Source: Streptomyces sp. SN-593 (GTDB lineage: Bacteria; Actinomycetota; Actinomycetes; Streptomycetales; Streptomycetaceae). From it: DNA of 64,000 bases. The notes below the pieces were generated by a model. It did not search any database. It was not told the origin of the DNA and was given only the letters and a program-made list of their open reading frames with translations. Both the position numbers and the translations under genes were made by a program. Below are positions 52,210 through 61,203 of this stretch, piece after piece. Location: contig NZ_AP018365.1 in NCBI RefSeq assembly GCF_016756395.1, positions 3,571,001 through 3,635,000 on the forward strand, in the 5' to 3' direction. Each line of letters starts with the position of its first letter. Position 1 is the stretch's first letter.

Positions 52210-52250
52210 CGTGGAGCCGCCTTCGGGATTCGAACCCGAGACCTACGCAT
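52201..52250 (-). repeat. Right att repeat within tRNA-Thr
   Basis: The 50 bp are identical to 17946-17995. They cover the 3' part of the intact tRNA gene plus one arm of the following terminator. The integrase fragment ends 32 bp away. Confidence 0.88.
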
Positions 52251-52288
52251 TACGAGTGCGTTGCTCTGGCCAACTGAGCTAAGGCGGC
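52215..52288 (-). tRNA. tRNA-Thr (anticodon CGT)
   Basis: 74 nt plus an encoded CCA (52212-52214). The acceptor stem pairs GCCGCCT with AGGCGGC. The anticodon stem ACGCA/TGCGT closes the loop CTCGTAA, giving anticodon CGT. The T-arm is GGGTTCGAATCCC. The gene is complete, and its 3' portion was supplied by the island at integration. Confidence 0.95.
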
Positions 52289-52453
52289 TTGCTGCGGGTG
52301 GTGCACCGCTGCGGACAAGGGTGTCAGCAGCAGCGGGGCAAAGTCTACAGGGTTCCGGAGGGTGCTCGGGACCGCGGCGGGATCATGGGGAGGGGCTGGT
52401 GGGGGGCCGTGGGCGGGGCCGTGGGGGGCCGCCGGGGAGCAGCGGGAGGGGGG
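52289..52453. other. Short gap, chromosomal side
   Basis: Contains the tRNA promoter region on the minus strand and the 3' flank of the lipoprotein gene. G-rich, no gene. Confidence 0.4.
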
Positions 52454-54064
52454 TCAGGAGCACACCTTGCCGGCGGGCGGGACCGTGCCGGCCAGCAGGT
52501 ACGCGTTGACGGCGGAGTCGACGCAGGAGGACCCGAGGGCGTAGGCGGTGTGGCCGTCGCCGTCGTAGGTGAGGAGGTGGCCGGAGCTGAGCTGGGAGGC
52601 CAGGGACCTGGCCCAGGCGTACGGGGTCGCCGGGTCCCGGGTGGTGCCGACCACCAGGATCGGGCCGGCGCCCTTCGCGGTGATCCTGGCGGCGTGGCCG
52701 GTCGGGGCGACCGGCCAGTAGGCACAGCCGAGGGAGGACCAGGCCAGCGTGGTGCCGAAGAGCGGGGACGCCTTGCGGAAGGAGGGCAGGGCCTTCTCCA
52801 CGGCGGCCGGGGACGTGAACGCCGGGGGGAGGTCGAGGCAGTTGACCGCGGCGTTGGCGTACATGAGGTTGCTGTACTTGCCGGTGTCGTCGCGCTCGTA
52901 GTAGCTGTCGGAGAGCTTGAGGAGGGCGTCGCCCTGCCCCTTCGTGGCGTCGGTGAGGGCGCTGCGCAGGCTCGGCCAGGCGGACTGGTCGTACATCGCG
53001 GAGATCACGCCGGTGGTGCCGAGGGCCTCGGTCAGCGGGCGGGCGGCGTCGCCGGTCGGGAGGGGGTGGGCGTCGAGCGACGTGAAGAGCGCGGTGAGGC
53101 GCTTGCCGGCGTCGGCGACGGAGGTGGTGCCGAGGGGGCAGCCGGAGCGGGCGACGCAGTCCTTGGCGAAGGCGTCGAAGGCCACCTGGAAGCCGCCCGC
53201 CTGGGTGCGGCTGCTCTCCTCGGCACTGATCGAGGGGTCCATCGCGCCGTCGAGCACCATGTGGCCGACGTTCTTCGGGAACAGGCCGGCGTAGGTGGCG
53301 CCAAGGAAGGTGCCGTACGACTTGCCGACGTAGTTGAGCTTCGGGTCGCCGAGGACGGCGCGCAGGACGTCCATGTCGCGGGCGGAGTCGACGGTGGAGA
53401 CGTGGCCGAGCAGCTTGCCGGAACGGCGCTCGCAGCTCTTGTCGAAGTTCCGGTCGGCGGTGGAGAGGGCCTTGATCTCTGCGCTGTCGTCGGGGGTGGT
53501 GTCGACGGAACTGAAGGCGTCCATCTGCTTGTCGGTCAGGCACTCCACGGGTGCGCTGCGCGCGACGCCGCGCGGATCGACGGCGGCCATGTCGTAGCGC
53601 GAGGTGACCGCGGAGGGGTACCCGAGGGCCGCGTACTGGAGGTAGTCGATCGCGGAGCCGCCGGGGCCGCCGGGGTTCACCAGCAGGGAGCCGAGCTTCT
53701 TGTCCTTGCCGGTGGCCTTCTTGCGGGCGACGGCGAGCTTGAGGTCGTCGGCGGCCACGGGGTGGGCGTAGTCCAGCGGGACCTTCATCGTGCCGCAGTC
53801 GAAGCCCGCCACCCCGCAGCTGTGCCAGCCGATCTTCTGCCGGTAGTACGACGTCAGGTCCGCGGGCACCGACGACGACCCCGCGGACGGCGCGGACGAG
53901 CCGGCCGCCGTGGAGGACGATCCGGAAGTTCCGGAGGCTCCCGGCGAGACCGCGGCCGCCTTGTGTCCGCCCCCTCCCGAGCAGGCGGACAGCAGCAGTC
54001 CGGTCACCGCGATCACGGTCGCGGGCATGCGGAGCAGGCGCTTGGGGTGCTTGGCGGCTGGCAT
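52454..54064 (-). CDS. Secreted lipoprotein alpha/beta-hydrolase (tripeptidyl-aminopeptidase-like)
   Basis: 536 residues from the ATG at 54064. A signal peptide with lipobox (VIAVTGLLLSACSGGG) is followed by a Ser/Ala/Gly linker. The hydrolase has the oxyanion motif NPGGPGGSAIDYL, nucleophile YVGKSYGTFLGATYAG, the acidic residue in VGTTRDPATPY and the histidine in YDGDGHTAYALG. This is the SlpD/E or TAP-like peptidase family (peptidase S33) of Streptomyces, which releases short peptides outside the cell. An upstream in-frame start at 54139 lacks a better ribosome site. It is typically found next to holB, as here. Confidence 0.9.
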   Translation of the reverse strand: MPAAKHPKRLLRMPATVIAVTGLLLSACSGGGGHKAAAVSPGASGTSGSSSTAAGSSAPSAGSSSVPADLTSYYRQKIGWHSCGVAGFDCGTMKVPLDYAHPVAADDLKLAVARKKATGKDKKLGSLLVNPGGPGGSAIDYLQYAALGYPSAVTSRYDMAAVDPRGVARSAPVECLTDKQMDAFSSVDTTPDDSAEIKALSTADRNFDKSCERRSGKLLGHVSTVDSARDMDVLRAVLGDPKLNYVGKSYGTFLGATYAGLFPKNVGHMVLDGAMDPSISAEESSRTQAGGFQVAFDAFAKDCVARSGCPLGTTSVADAGKRLTALFTSLDAHPLPTGDAARPLTEALGTTGVISAMYDQSAWPSLRSALTDATKGQGDALLKLSDSYYERDDTGKYSNLMYANAAVNCLDLPPAFTSPAAVEKALPSFRKASPLFGTTLAWSSLGCAYWPVAPTGHAARITAKGAGPILVVGTTRDPATPYAWARSLASQLSSGHLLTYDGDGHTAYALGSSCVDSAVNAYLLAGTVPPAGKVCS

Positions 54065-54404
54065 CGGCGGCTCGGGTCCTCCCGTTGGGTGGTGCGAGCG
54101 TATCCGGCGCGGGGTGCCGAAGTTCACCAACCCTGTCACCTTTTGAGTGATTCGGGGTTTTACGGGCGGTGACGAGGTGTGACGAGGAAGGGGGTGGGCA
54201 TGAACGCTGTGTGAGGGGCGGGGTGCGGAGGTCCGCAGCGGGGTCGGCGAGGTAGGCGGGGTGGGCCGGGCCGCGGAGGTGGGTGCGCGGAGCAGGGAGC
54301 GGGCGCCCAGGTGGGAGCGGGCGCGGATGCGGAGGCCCGTGCGGCGGGTGGTCAGGGTGCGGTGGGGGCGGTCGGGTTGCGGCGGGGGGCGGTCGGGTGG
54401 CGGG

Positions 54405-55793
54405 TCAGTGGGCGGCGGGTGAGGGTGCGGAGGCGGTGCGCGGAGAGGTGCGGTGCGCGGGTGCGGAGGCGGGTTCGGGGGTGGCTTTGCCGGTGGGTTC
54501 GGGAGCCGGCCGGGAGGCCGGTGCGGGGTCGGAGTGGGGTGTGCCGGTGGACGGGTGGGCCGCCGTGCCGCCCCGGGTACCGGGAGCCGGGGCCGGTCTG
54601 CTGGTGGAAGGCGGCGTGGCGCCGGGTTTCCGGGCGGCGGGTTTCCGGGCGACGGGCTGGTGGGCGGCCGGCTCGTGGGCGGCGGGCGGCTTGGTGGCCG
54701 GCGCGCTGACCGCGGGTGTCCGGGAAGCGGGCTTCCCGGCGGGTGGCGTCGTGGCCGGGGTGCCGCCGGGCGTGACGGTGGCGGACGCGGTGGGGGTGGC
54801 GCCCGGTGCGAACGGCGACCCGGGCGTCGGGGTGAGGTGCGCCGTCGGGGTACGGGCCGGCCCGTCCAGCTTCTCCGTGAGGTACGCGGCGACCTGCGCC
54901 GCCAGGTCCTGCGGCCGCCGTCCTCCGTCGAAGACCCTGACCTGGTCGCCCCTCGCCCGCAGCGAGGTCCGCAGCCGGACGGCGGAGGCGCGCTGCCGGG
55001 TCTCCGCGGTGGAGGCGGCGAGCAGCAGTGGCGGGTAGCTCCCGGTCGGGCGGGCGATGGCCGGGTAGTCGCCGGAGACGCCGGCGGCGGCCGCGTAGCG
55101 GTCCGGGTGGGACAGCGCCTCGCGGACGGCGCAGGGCGCCTGTGCGCCGAACCCGATCACGCCGTGCGCGGTGCGGGCGGTCAGGGTGCGGTAGCGGGCG
55201 GCCACCTCGGCGAGCAGGGCCGCCGGGTCGGTGGGACAGCGGGGAGGAGCGACGAGCAGGAAGGAGTTGGCACGGCCGCGGTTCGCCTGGCCGTCGAACG
55301 CGGAGTACAGGTCCGATCCGGCGGAGGAGCCGGCCGAGGAGGTGTGGACGATGACCACGGGATAGGCGATGTCGGCCGCGGACGGCGTCGTGTAGCGGCG
55401 GGGCAGCCACACCCGGGTGCCGTCGCGCAGTTCCTCCAGGGTGCCGCCCGCGGGGTGGCCGAGGACCCGCGGTTCCGGCGGTGGCGGTACGGCTTCCGGT
55501 GTGCCGGTGGGCGACGGCGGCACGACCGCGGGCCGGGGTGCGCGGGCGGCCACGGCGCGGGTGCGGACCGGCGCGGCCCCGACGTCGTGCAGGAGCGGTA
55601 CGGCGACGGTCGCGGCGAGCAGTGCGGTGGCGCCCGAGGCACCCGCGCGCAGCAGGGTGCCCCGGTGGTCGACGGGAAGCTCATACACCAGGCCGGCGCG
55701 CTGGCCGTACCAGTGCCGCAGGGCCCGCACGGCGAGCAGCGCGGTCGCGCCGAGCGCCAGCAGAAGGAGGAGGACGAGTACGGCGTCGGCCAC
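54405..55793 (-). CDS. Membrane-anchored hydrolase-like protein with Pro/Ala/Thr-rich tail
   Basis: 462 residues from a GTG at 55793 behind GGAAGGG. An N-terminal membrane helix (AVLVLLLLLALGATALLAVR) and a second one after the first loop (GATALLAATVAVPLL) precede an alpha/beta-hydrolase-like domain (YPVVIVHTSSAGSSAGSDLY, HGVIGFGAQAPCAVREAL). The nucleophile elbow lacks the usual serine (GFGAQ instead of GxSxG), so esterase activity is doubtful. The last 150 residues are a Pro/Ala/Thr/Lys repeat-like tail, wall-spanning in appearance. The function is unknown. Confidence 0.75.
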   Translation of the reverse strand: MADAVLVLLLLLALGATALLAVRALRHWYGQRAGLVYELPVDHRGTLLRAGASGATALLAATVAVPLLHDVGAAPVRTRAVAARAPRPAVVPPSPTGTPEAVPPPPEPRVLGHPAGGTLEELRDGTRVWLPRRYTTPSAADIAYPVVIVHTSSAGSSAGSDLYSAFDGQANRGRANSFLLVAPPRCPTDPAALLAEVAARYRTLTARTAHGVIGFGAQAPCAVREALSHPDRYAAAAGVSGDYPAIARPTGSYPPLLLAASTAETRQRASAVRLRTSLRARGDQVRVFDGGRRPQDLAAQVAAYLTEKLDGPARTPTAHLTPTPGSPFAPGATPTASATVTPGGTPATTPPAGKPASRTPAVSAPATKPPAAHEPAAHQPVARKPAARKPGATPPSTSRPAPAPGTRGGTAAHPSTGTPHSDPAPASRPAPEPTGKATPEPASAPAHRTSPRTASAPSPAAH

Positions 55794-56303
55794 GGCGGGG
55801 CCCTTCCGGGACGGCAGCGGCCCCACGGGGACACGGCAAGCGGCGGGGACGCTGCCTGCACCTTGCCTCCGCGGGCGCCCGGCCGGCGGGACCCGGGTGC
55901 GCTCGGGCGCCGTGATCACCCGAAGGCAGGACAGCCGGACGGGTGCGCGGGCGGGTGACGGGTGAACGTGACGGGTTGACGGCGGCAAGCGGCTCGCGGC
56001 TCCGGCCGGACAGCGCGCCGACGTCGGCGGTCCGCCCGGGCGCCGGCCTGCCGGGTGCGGAAGTGGCCGAGCGTCGGCCTGCCGGGTGCAGGGGCAGTGA
56101 GTGCCCGGACGGCACCCGAGCCACCCGGACGCCAGGGGCGGCGGTGGGCGGGACCACCGGCGCACCCGGGTGCCGCGCCGGCCTATGTCCGAACGGCACC
56201 CAAGTCACCCGGACGCCCCGGCAAGCGGGGCAACCAGCGCACCCGCGCGCCCCGGCCAACCGGCAAGCAGGGCCACCAGCACACCCGCGCACCCCGGGGC
56301 GGG
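55794..56303. repeat. Gap with imperfect tandem repeats before holB end
   Basis: 510 bp without a gene. A 29-bp unit (CGGCACCCGAGCCACCCGGA core) at about 56107-56135 recurs at about 56188-56216 with four mismatches. Shorter units recur too: GCCTGCCGGGTGC twice within 56045-56085, and a CACCCGCGC-type unit at about 56235-56300. Open frames across it are repeat-driven. Confidence 0.5.
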
Positions 56304-57530
56304 TCAACCGGCGCGCAGCGCCAGGGTCATGGCCTCGACGGCGAGCAGGGGCGCCACATTGCGGTCGAGGGCATCGCGGCAGGCGAGCACCGCGTCGATG
56401 CGCCGCAGGCTCTGCTCGGGCCGGGAGGAGGAGGCGATCCGCTCGATGCCGTCGAGCACCTCGATGTTGGCGACGCGGTCCGGGGAGGCGCCGAGTTGGA
56501 GGTTGAGGACGTCGCGGTAGAAACCGGCGAGGTCGGTGAGCGCGAGGTCGAGGGTGTCGCGCTGGGTGCGGGTGGCGCGGCGCTTCTGGCGGTCGGCGAG
56601 GTCCTTCATCACGCCGGCGGTGCCCCGGGGCATCCGCCCGCCGCTGCCGGAGGCGGCGCCGAGGGCCGCGCGCAGTTCCTCGGTCTCCTTGGCGTCGACC
56701 TCCTCCGCGACGGCCTTGGCGTCCTCGCCCGCGGCGTCCACGAGTTCCTGGGCGGCGCGCAGGCAGCCGCCGATGTCGGCGACGCGCAGCGGCAGGCGCA
56801 GGACGCCGGCCCGGCGGGCGCGGGCGCCCTCGTCGGTGGCCAGCCGGCGCGCCCGGCCGATGTGCCCCTGGGTGGAGCGGGAGACGCGGGCGGCGAGGTC
56901 CGGGTCGATGCCGTCCCTGCGGGTGAGGACCTCGGCGACCGCCTCCGGGGAGGGGGTGCGCAGCGTCAGCAGCCGGCAGCGGGAGCGGATGGTGGGCAGC
57001 GCGTCCTCGACGGAGGGCGCGCACAGCAGCCACACCGTACGGGGGGCCGGCTCCTCGATCGCCTTGAGCAGCACGTTCGCGGCGCCCTCGGTGAGGCGGT
57101 CGGCGTCCTCCAGGACGATCACCTGCCACCGTCCGCCGGCCGGGGAGAGCGAGGCGCGGCGGACCAGGTCGCGGGTGTCCTTCACGCCGATGGTGAGCAG
57201 GTCGGTACGGACGGTCTCCACGTCGGCGTGGGTGCCGATCAGGGCGGTGTGGCAGCCGTCGCAGAAGCCGCAGCCGGGGGGCGCGCCGAGCTTGCGGTCG
57301 GGGCTGACGCACTGGAGTGCCGCGGCGAACGCCTTCGCGGCGGTGGCGCGGCCGGACCCGGGCGGCCCGGTGAACAGCCAGGCGTGCGTCATCCGGGAGG
57401 CGTTGGCCGCGGGGCCGGGCTGCCACCCCTCGCCGTGGTCGGCGGTCACGAGCGCGTCCGCGGCCTGGGCGGCCGACGCCAGTTCGGCCACCACGGCGGG
57501 CTGGCCCACCACGTCGTCCCAGACGGCCAT
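56304..57530 (-). CDS. holB: DNA polymerase III delta' subunit
   Basis: 408 residues from the ATG at 57530 (MAVWDDVVGQPAVVAELASA). The clamp-loader AAA fold is visible: TGPPGSGRATAAKAFAAALQ near residue 52, a zinc-binding CGFCDGCHTALIGTHADVET, DADRLTEGAANVLLKAIEEP, and the sensor-like RCRLLTLRTPSPEAVAEVL. Delta' helps load the beta clamp. In most actinomycetes tmk lies directly upstream; here no thymidylate kinase is present in that position. Confidence 0.93.
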   Translation of the reverse strand: MAVWDDVVGQPAVVAELASAAQAADALVTADHGEGWQPGPAANASRMTHAWLFTGPPGSGRATAAKAFAAALQCVSPDRKLGAPPGCGFCDGCHTALIGTHADVETVRTDLLTIGVKDTRDLVRRASLSPAGGRWQVIVLEDADRLTEGAANVLLKAIEEPAPRTVWLLCAPSVEDALPTIRSRCRLLTLRTPSPEAVAEVLTRRDGIDPDLAARVSRSTQGHIGRARRLATDEGARARRAGVLRLPLRVADIGGCLRAAQELVDAAGEDAKAVAEEVDAKETEELRAALGAASGSGGRMPRGTAGVMKDLADRQKRRATRTQRDTLDLALTDLAGFYRDVLNLQLGASPDRVANIEVLDGIERIASSSRPEQSLRRIDAVLACRDALDRNVAPLLAVEAMTLALRAG

Positions 57531-57957
57531 CGCGACCGCACCTCGCCTCACGTCCGGCATCCGCCCGTACGGCGTCTGCGCGTGTCCTGGTCCCCGGATA
57601 CGTCCGGGCACCGCCGGGGTGCCCGGAGGTATCCGGGTGCCTCCGGGGTACCCCTGCCGCGGGCGGCGACCGTACGGCGGTGCCGACCGCTCCCCCATTC
57701 TGCGGGACGCCCCGGACAGTCCGGCCGCACGGCAGGGCGTACGGCGGTCTCCGGGCCCATGACAGGCAGCTCCGCCCGCGTCCCTGGACATCCCCGGGGC
57801 ACCTCCGCCCCGTCCGGGCACATCGCCCGCGTCCCCCCGCTTCCCCGGGGCACCCCCGATTCCCCCCGCGTCCCCCGGGCACCTCCGCCCGGTCGCCCAG
57901 CCCCGCCTCACCCGCCCCGCTCCCGCCCCACCCCCACGAAACCGCCGAGCGCCCTCC
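57531..57957. other. Hairpin-rich gap between holB and the asparagine-synthase-like gene
   Basis: 430 bp, very C-rich, with repeated GGGGCACC and CACCTCCGCCC units. A perfect 10-bp stem (57603-57612 with 57618-57627) is followed by further GGTAYCC dyads. This may be the terminator/promoter zone of two minus-strand genes or a rearrangement junction. No gene is seen. Confidence 0.45.
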
Positions 57958-60336
57958 TCACAGGGTGAGCCGCTGGACTCCCCCGGCCAGCGCCCGCTGC
58001 TCGGGCGCGTCCGCACCCGTCCAGCACGACCCGCGGCGCCCCAGCAGCCGCCGCAACCACAGCTCGGTCGCCACGATCTCGCCGAGCCCTTCGAGCGCGA
58101 GGACCCGCGCGCCGCCCGCCGCGGAGTCCGCCCCCTCGGCGCCGGCCGCCGAGGCCGCCGCCCGGAAGGCCCCGCGCAGCACCCTCGCGTCGACCAGCCC
58201 CGCGTCCGCGAGCAGCGGCGCCTCGAACAGGTCGAGCAGCGGGTCCAGTGCCGCGCGCAGCCCGACCCGGACCGCCGAGGACCCGGCGGCCGCCGCCGAC
58301 CCGCCGCCCCACCCGTGCGGCAGCCCGTGCACCCCCGCGCCCGACAGCGCCACCCGCAGCACCTCCGCCCGCGCCCCGGGCCGCACCCGCAGCGCGCCCG
58401 GCAGGGCCTGGCACGCGCGCACCACCTGGTTGTCGAGGAACGGCGCGTGCAGCCGCTGGCTCGGTACGGCCGCGGCCTGCTCCAGCACCCGGTAGTCCGC
58501 GGCGTGCCGGGCCAGCGCGGCGCGGGCGCGTCGCTCGCCGGGCCGTTCCAGCGGCCAGGGCCGGCGTGCCGCGTCCTGGAGCCGAACCGATACTTCGGCC
58601 AGGGCCTCCCCGGTCAGCCAGCGTGCCGCCGGCCCGGAGCGCACCCAGGCCATCGCGGCCAGCGACGCGGACAGCGCGCCCCCGTCCGGGCCGTCCGGGC
58701 CGCCGAGGCCGAAGTCCCGGCGCAGCAGCGCCGTCGCGACGTCCTCGACGCCCTGCCGGTAGGGCGTACGGGCCAGCCGGCGCGCGGAGCGGTAGACGGT
58801 GAGCGGGACGGTCACGGAGGTGAGCGAACCGGTGAGGGTGCCGCCGCCGTCCGCCCGGGTCAGCGCGGCGACCGGGCGCAGCAGGTGGCGCCGGCGCCGG
58901 TCCATCAGCAGGTCGGCCAGCCGGGCGGGGTGGGCGTCGAGCACCTGCCGGGCGCCGTAGCCGATCAGGTGGTCGGCGCCGCCCGCGGCCAACCGCCGCC
59001 GGTGGCGCTCGGCGCTGACCAGCGCGGGGCCGGGCTCGTCGGTGAGCGCGCCGAGCCCGCCGGAGCCCTCGGCCCAGCCGGAGACCAGGTCGGCGTAGGG
59101 CAGCGCCTCGGGGCCGCCGGGGACGACGATGTGCCGCAGCCGCGGGTCGGCGCCCATCTCCCGGGCGCGTTCGAGTTCGGCGGCGGTGCCGTGGGCGCCG
59201 TGCCGGCCGTCCGCGTCGCCGTGCCCGCCGACCAGGTCGTTGAAGGTGACCGCGAGCAGCCGCTCCCCGGCCAGCGACCCCGGTGCGCCGGGCAGTGTGC
59301 CGGGCATGCCGGGCAGTCCGGCCGCGAGCAGCGCCAGCGTGGAGGAGGCGATGCCGCCGGACAGGTCCGCGCCGATGCCGGGGGCCGGGCCGGCCCCGTC
59401 CAGCGCGCCGTCGGGCACGAAGCGCGGCTGTGCCAGCCGGACCCGTACCGCGTCGAGCAGCGCGTCGCGCACGCCTTCCACGGCGGCCGCCCCGTCGGCC
59501 GCGCTGGCCGGCTGGTGGCCGGCGGCCAACGACGCGGTGGGCTCGTAACCGGTGATCTCGGGTGCGCCGTCGCGAAGGATCAGCGCATGGCCGGGCGGCA
59601 CCCGCCGCACGCCCAGGTACGGCGTCCCGTCGAGCAGTGCCTCGGGGGCGTCCGGGCAGGCCAGGGTGGCCGCGAGGTGGGTGACGTCGAGGCCGGCCTC
59701 GATCAGGTCGGCCAGCGGGAGCGCGGCCGTGGCGTACGCGGTGCCGTCCCGCCAGCGGGTGTGGAAGACCGGCAGCGCGCCGGCGAGGTCGCCCAGCACC
59801 GTGATCCGGCGGCCGAGTTGGAGCACCGCGGTGTAGCTGCCGGGCCACGCGGTGACGTGCCGCAGCGCGCCGCCGCGGGCGGCGACCAGGCCGAGCCGCA
59901 GTTCCGCGTCGGTGGCCCCGCACCGTCCGAGCACGGCCAGCCGGGCCACGCCGTGCGCGTTGCCGTTGAACCCCGCGCCGTAGGCTCCGTTGACGCCGTG
60001 ACCGTCGCCGCCGCCGTGGCCGTCGGGGTCCCCGTAGCCGGCGCCGTACGCTCCCGCGCCGTGGGCGGCACCGCCGTAGGGGCCGGATCCGGCCGCGGCG
60101 GCGGACCCGTACCCGGGCGGGTATCCGGGCGAACCACTGCCCCAGGAGCGGCCGTTCGCGTTCGCTCCCGGGTCCGCGTGCACCACGCGCACCTCGTCGG
60201 GACGCCAGTCCCCCACCGCCCACAGCGGATCGGGGTCGCCCCACAACAACTGCGCGCCGACGGGATGGAGCGCGCGGGACCGCGCACCGGGCAACGGACC
60301 CGCGGTGGCACTGCTCCACCCCACCAACCACCGCAT
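57958..60336 (-). CDS. Asparagine-synthase-like amidotransferase-domain protein
   Basis: 792 residues from the ATG at 60336, which has GGAGG 5 nt upstream. The first 250 residues resemble a class II glutamine amidotransferase region (HVTAWPGSYTAVLQLGRRIT, LGDLAGALPVFHT) but the N-terminus is MRWLVGW, without the catalytic cysteine at position 2, and it has a Gly/Tyr/Ala-rich insertion (residues about 65-125). The synthase part has the PP-loop GADLSGGIASSTLALLAAG near residue 325 and the end APFLDNQVVRACQALPGALR. It may be a ligase without glutaminase activity, as in lasso-peptide cyclases, or a regulator. No precursor peptide gene was found nearby. Confidence 0.78.
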   Translation of the reverse strand: MRWLVGWSSATAGPLPGARSRALHPVGAQLLWGDPDPLWAVGDWRPDEVRVVHADPGANANGRSWGSGSPGYPPGYGSAAAAGSGPYGGAAHGAGAYGAGYGDPDGHGGGDGHGVNGAYGAGFNGNAHGVARLAVLGRCGATDAELRLGLVAARGGALRHVTAWPGSYTAVLQLGRRITVLGDLAGALPVFHTRWRDGTAYATAALPLADLIEAGLDVTHLAATLACPDAPEALLDGTPYLGVRRVPPGHALILRDGAPEITGYEPTASLAAGHQPASAADGAAAVEGVRDALLDAVRVRLAQPRFVPDGALDGAGPAPGIGADLSGGIASSTLALLAAGLPGMPGTLPGAPGSLAGERLLAVTFNDLVGGHGDADGRHGAHGTAAELERAREMGADPRLRHIVVPGGPEALPYADLVSGWAEGSGGLGALTDEPGPALVSAERHRRRLAAGGADHLIGYGARQVLDAHPARLADLLMDRRRRHLLRPVAALTRADGGGTLTGSLTSVTVPLTVYRSARRLARTPYRQGVEDVATALLRRDFGLGGPDGPDGGALSASLAAMAWVRSGPAARWLTGEALAEVSVRLQDAARRPWPLERPGERRARAALARHAADYRVLEQAAAVPSQRLHAPFLDNQVVRACQALPGALRVRPGARAEVLRVALSGAGVHGLPHGWGGGSAAAAGSSAVRVGLRAALDPLLDLFEAPLLADAGLVDARVLRGAFRAAASAAGAEGADSAAGGARVLALEGLGEIVATELWLRRLLGRRGSCWTGADAPEQRALAGGVQRLTL

Positions 60337-61203
60337 CGCCGCCTCCACAGGCTGTGAACAGCCGGCGTGGTCCGGTCGCGCTGCTGCTGCCGCTCACCCC
60401 GCCGGGCCGCCACGTCTGACGTCCGAAAGACCATGCTGCCACGTGGAAGCGCGCAAGGAGGCGCACGGGTGCACCAACGCGGGCCGGGTCGCGTCGCGGG
60501 CCCGGGGACGAAAACCACCCGAACCGGCGTGCGCGCCGGCCGGCCGCGACCTGGTGGCGAAACGTCTGGTTCGCGCCAAAGTCCACGGCACATGCCGCAG
60601 TTGATATGCCCCGGCGGTGCCCGGCACATCGTCCGCGGTGATCGGCGACGGTCACGGAACGTGTCCCGGACCCGTCGGCCGCCCTGGAATCGCCTTTACA
60701 GAACCGGCCACGGGGTCAACGGCCCGGGAGGCGTTCGGACGCCGCCCGGGCCGGTCCGCCACCCGCGGGGATTGTGGCAGCGGAACCCCCTGGCCCGCTC
60801 CACCCCGGCATAGCCGCCTGCCGTGGCCCGCGGGCCGACCCATGCCGCCATGCAACCGCGACCGGGACACCACGGCACAGAGCGCACGGCCGGGCGCACG
60901 GCCACATATACCGGGAGCACACGCCGGATCGCGCGCGCGTCGCGCGCGGGGCGCCCGGGGGCACCCGTCCGTTTCCGGCCATCCGGCCCGAGCCTCTTAA
61001 CGGTCGGGATGCGGCGAACTACGCTGGGTGTACCCGGTTCGCACACGTAAGCGCGGCACGGGTGCCCGGCGCAAGTACCGTACCGGCCGCCCTGCGGCCG
61101 CCGCGGTGGCCGAATCGGGCTCCAGGGGAGGGCGACCCCCGTACCCCATGACATCACCAGGCCAAGCCGGCCTGCCCCCAGCGGCATCACGAGGTGAACC
61201 GCA
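60337..61203. other. Divergent intergenic region, no gene seen
   Basis: 867 bp between divergent genes, presumably with both promoters. No gene-like frame or RNA gene is recognised. An alternating CGCG stretch lies at about 60930-60950. The ribosome site GAGGTG of the next gene is at 61191-61196. Confidence 0.45.

Larger units (their letters stand above)
17946..52250. mobile_element. 34-kb Dnd defence island integrated in tRNA-Thr(CGT)
   Basis: The element is bounded by the 50-bp direct repeats at 17946-17995 and 52201-52250. The tRNA gene is intact on the right, next to a tyrosine-recombinase C-terminal domain whose reading direction points to att. Cargo: an S1-domain protein, DUF6907-like genes, the dnd modification genes, a five-gene Dnd-linked restriction operon, two HAD genes, an XRE regulator and at least seven insertion sequences or remnants. 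No conjugation or replication genes are recognised. The integrase N-terminus is lost, so self-mobility is unlikely. Confidence 0.85.

Noticed and set aside
54352..55958. Plus-strand frames opposite the hydrolase-like gene
   Set aside because: They are Gly/Arg-rich mirror readings of the Pro/Ala/Thr tail. The minus frame has membrane helices and a ribosome site.
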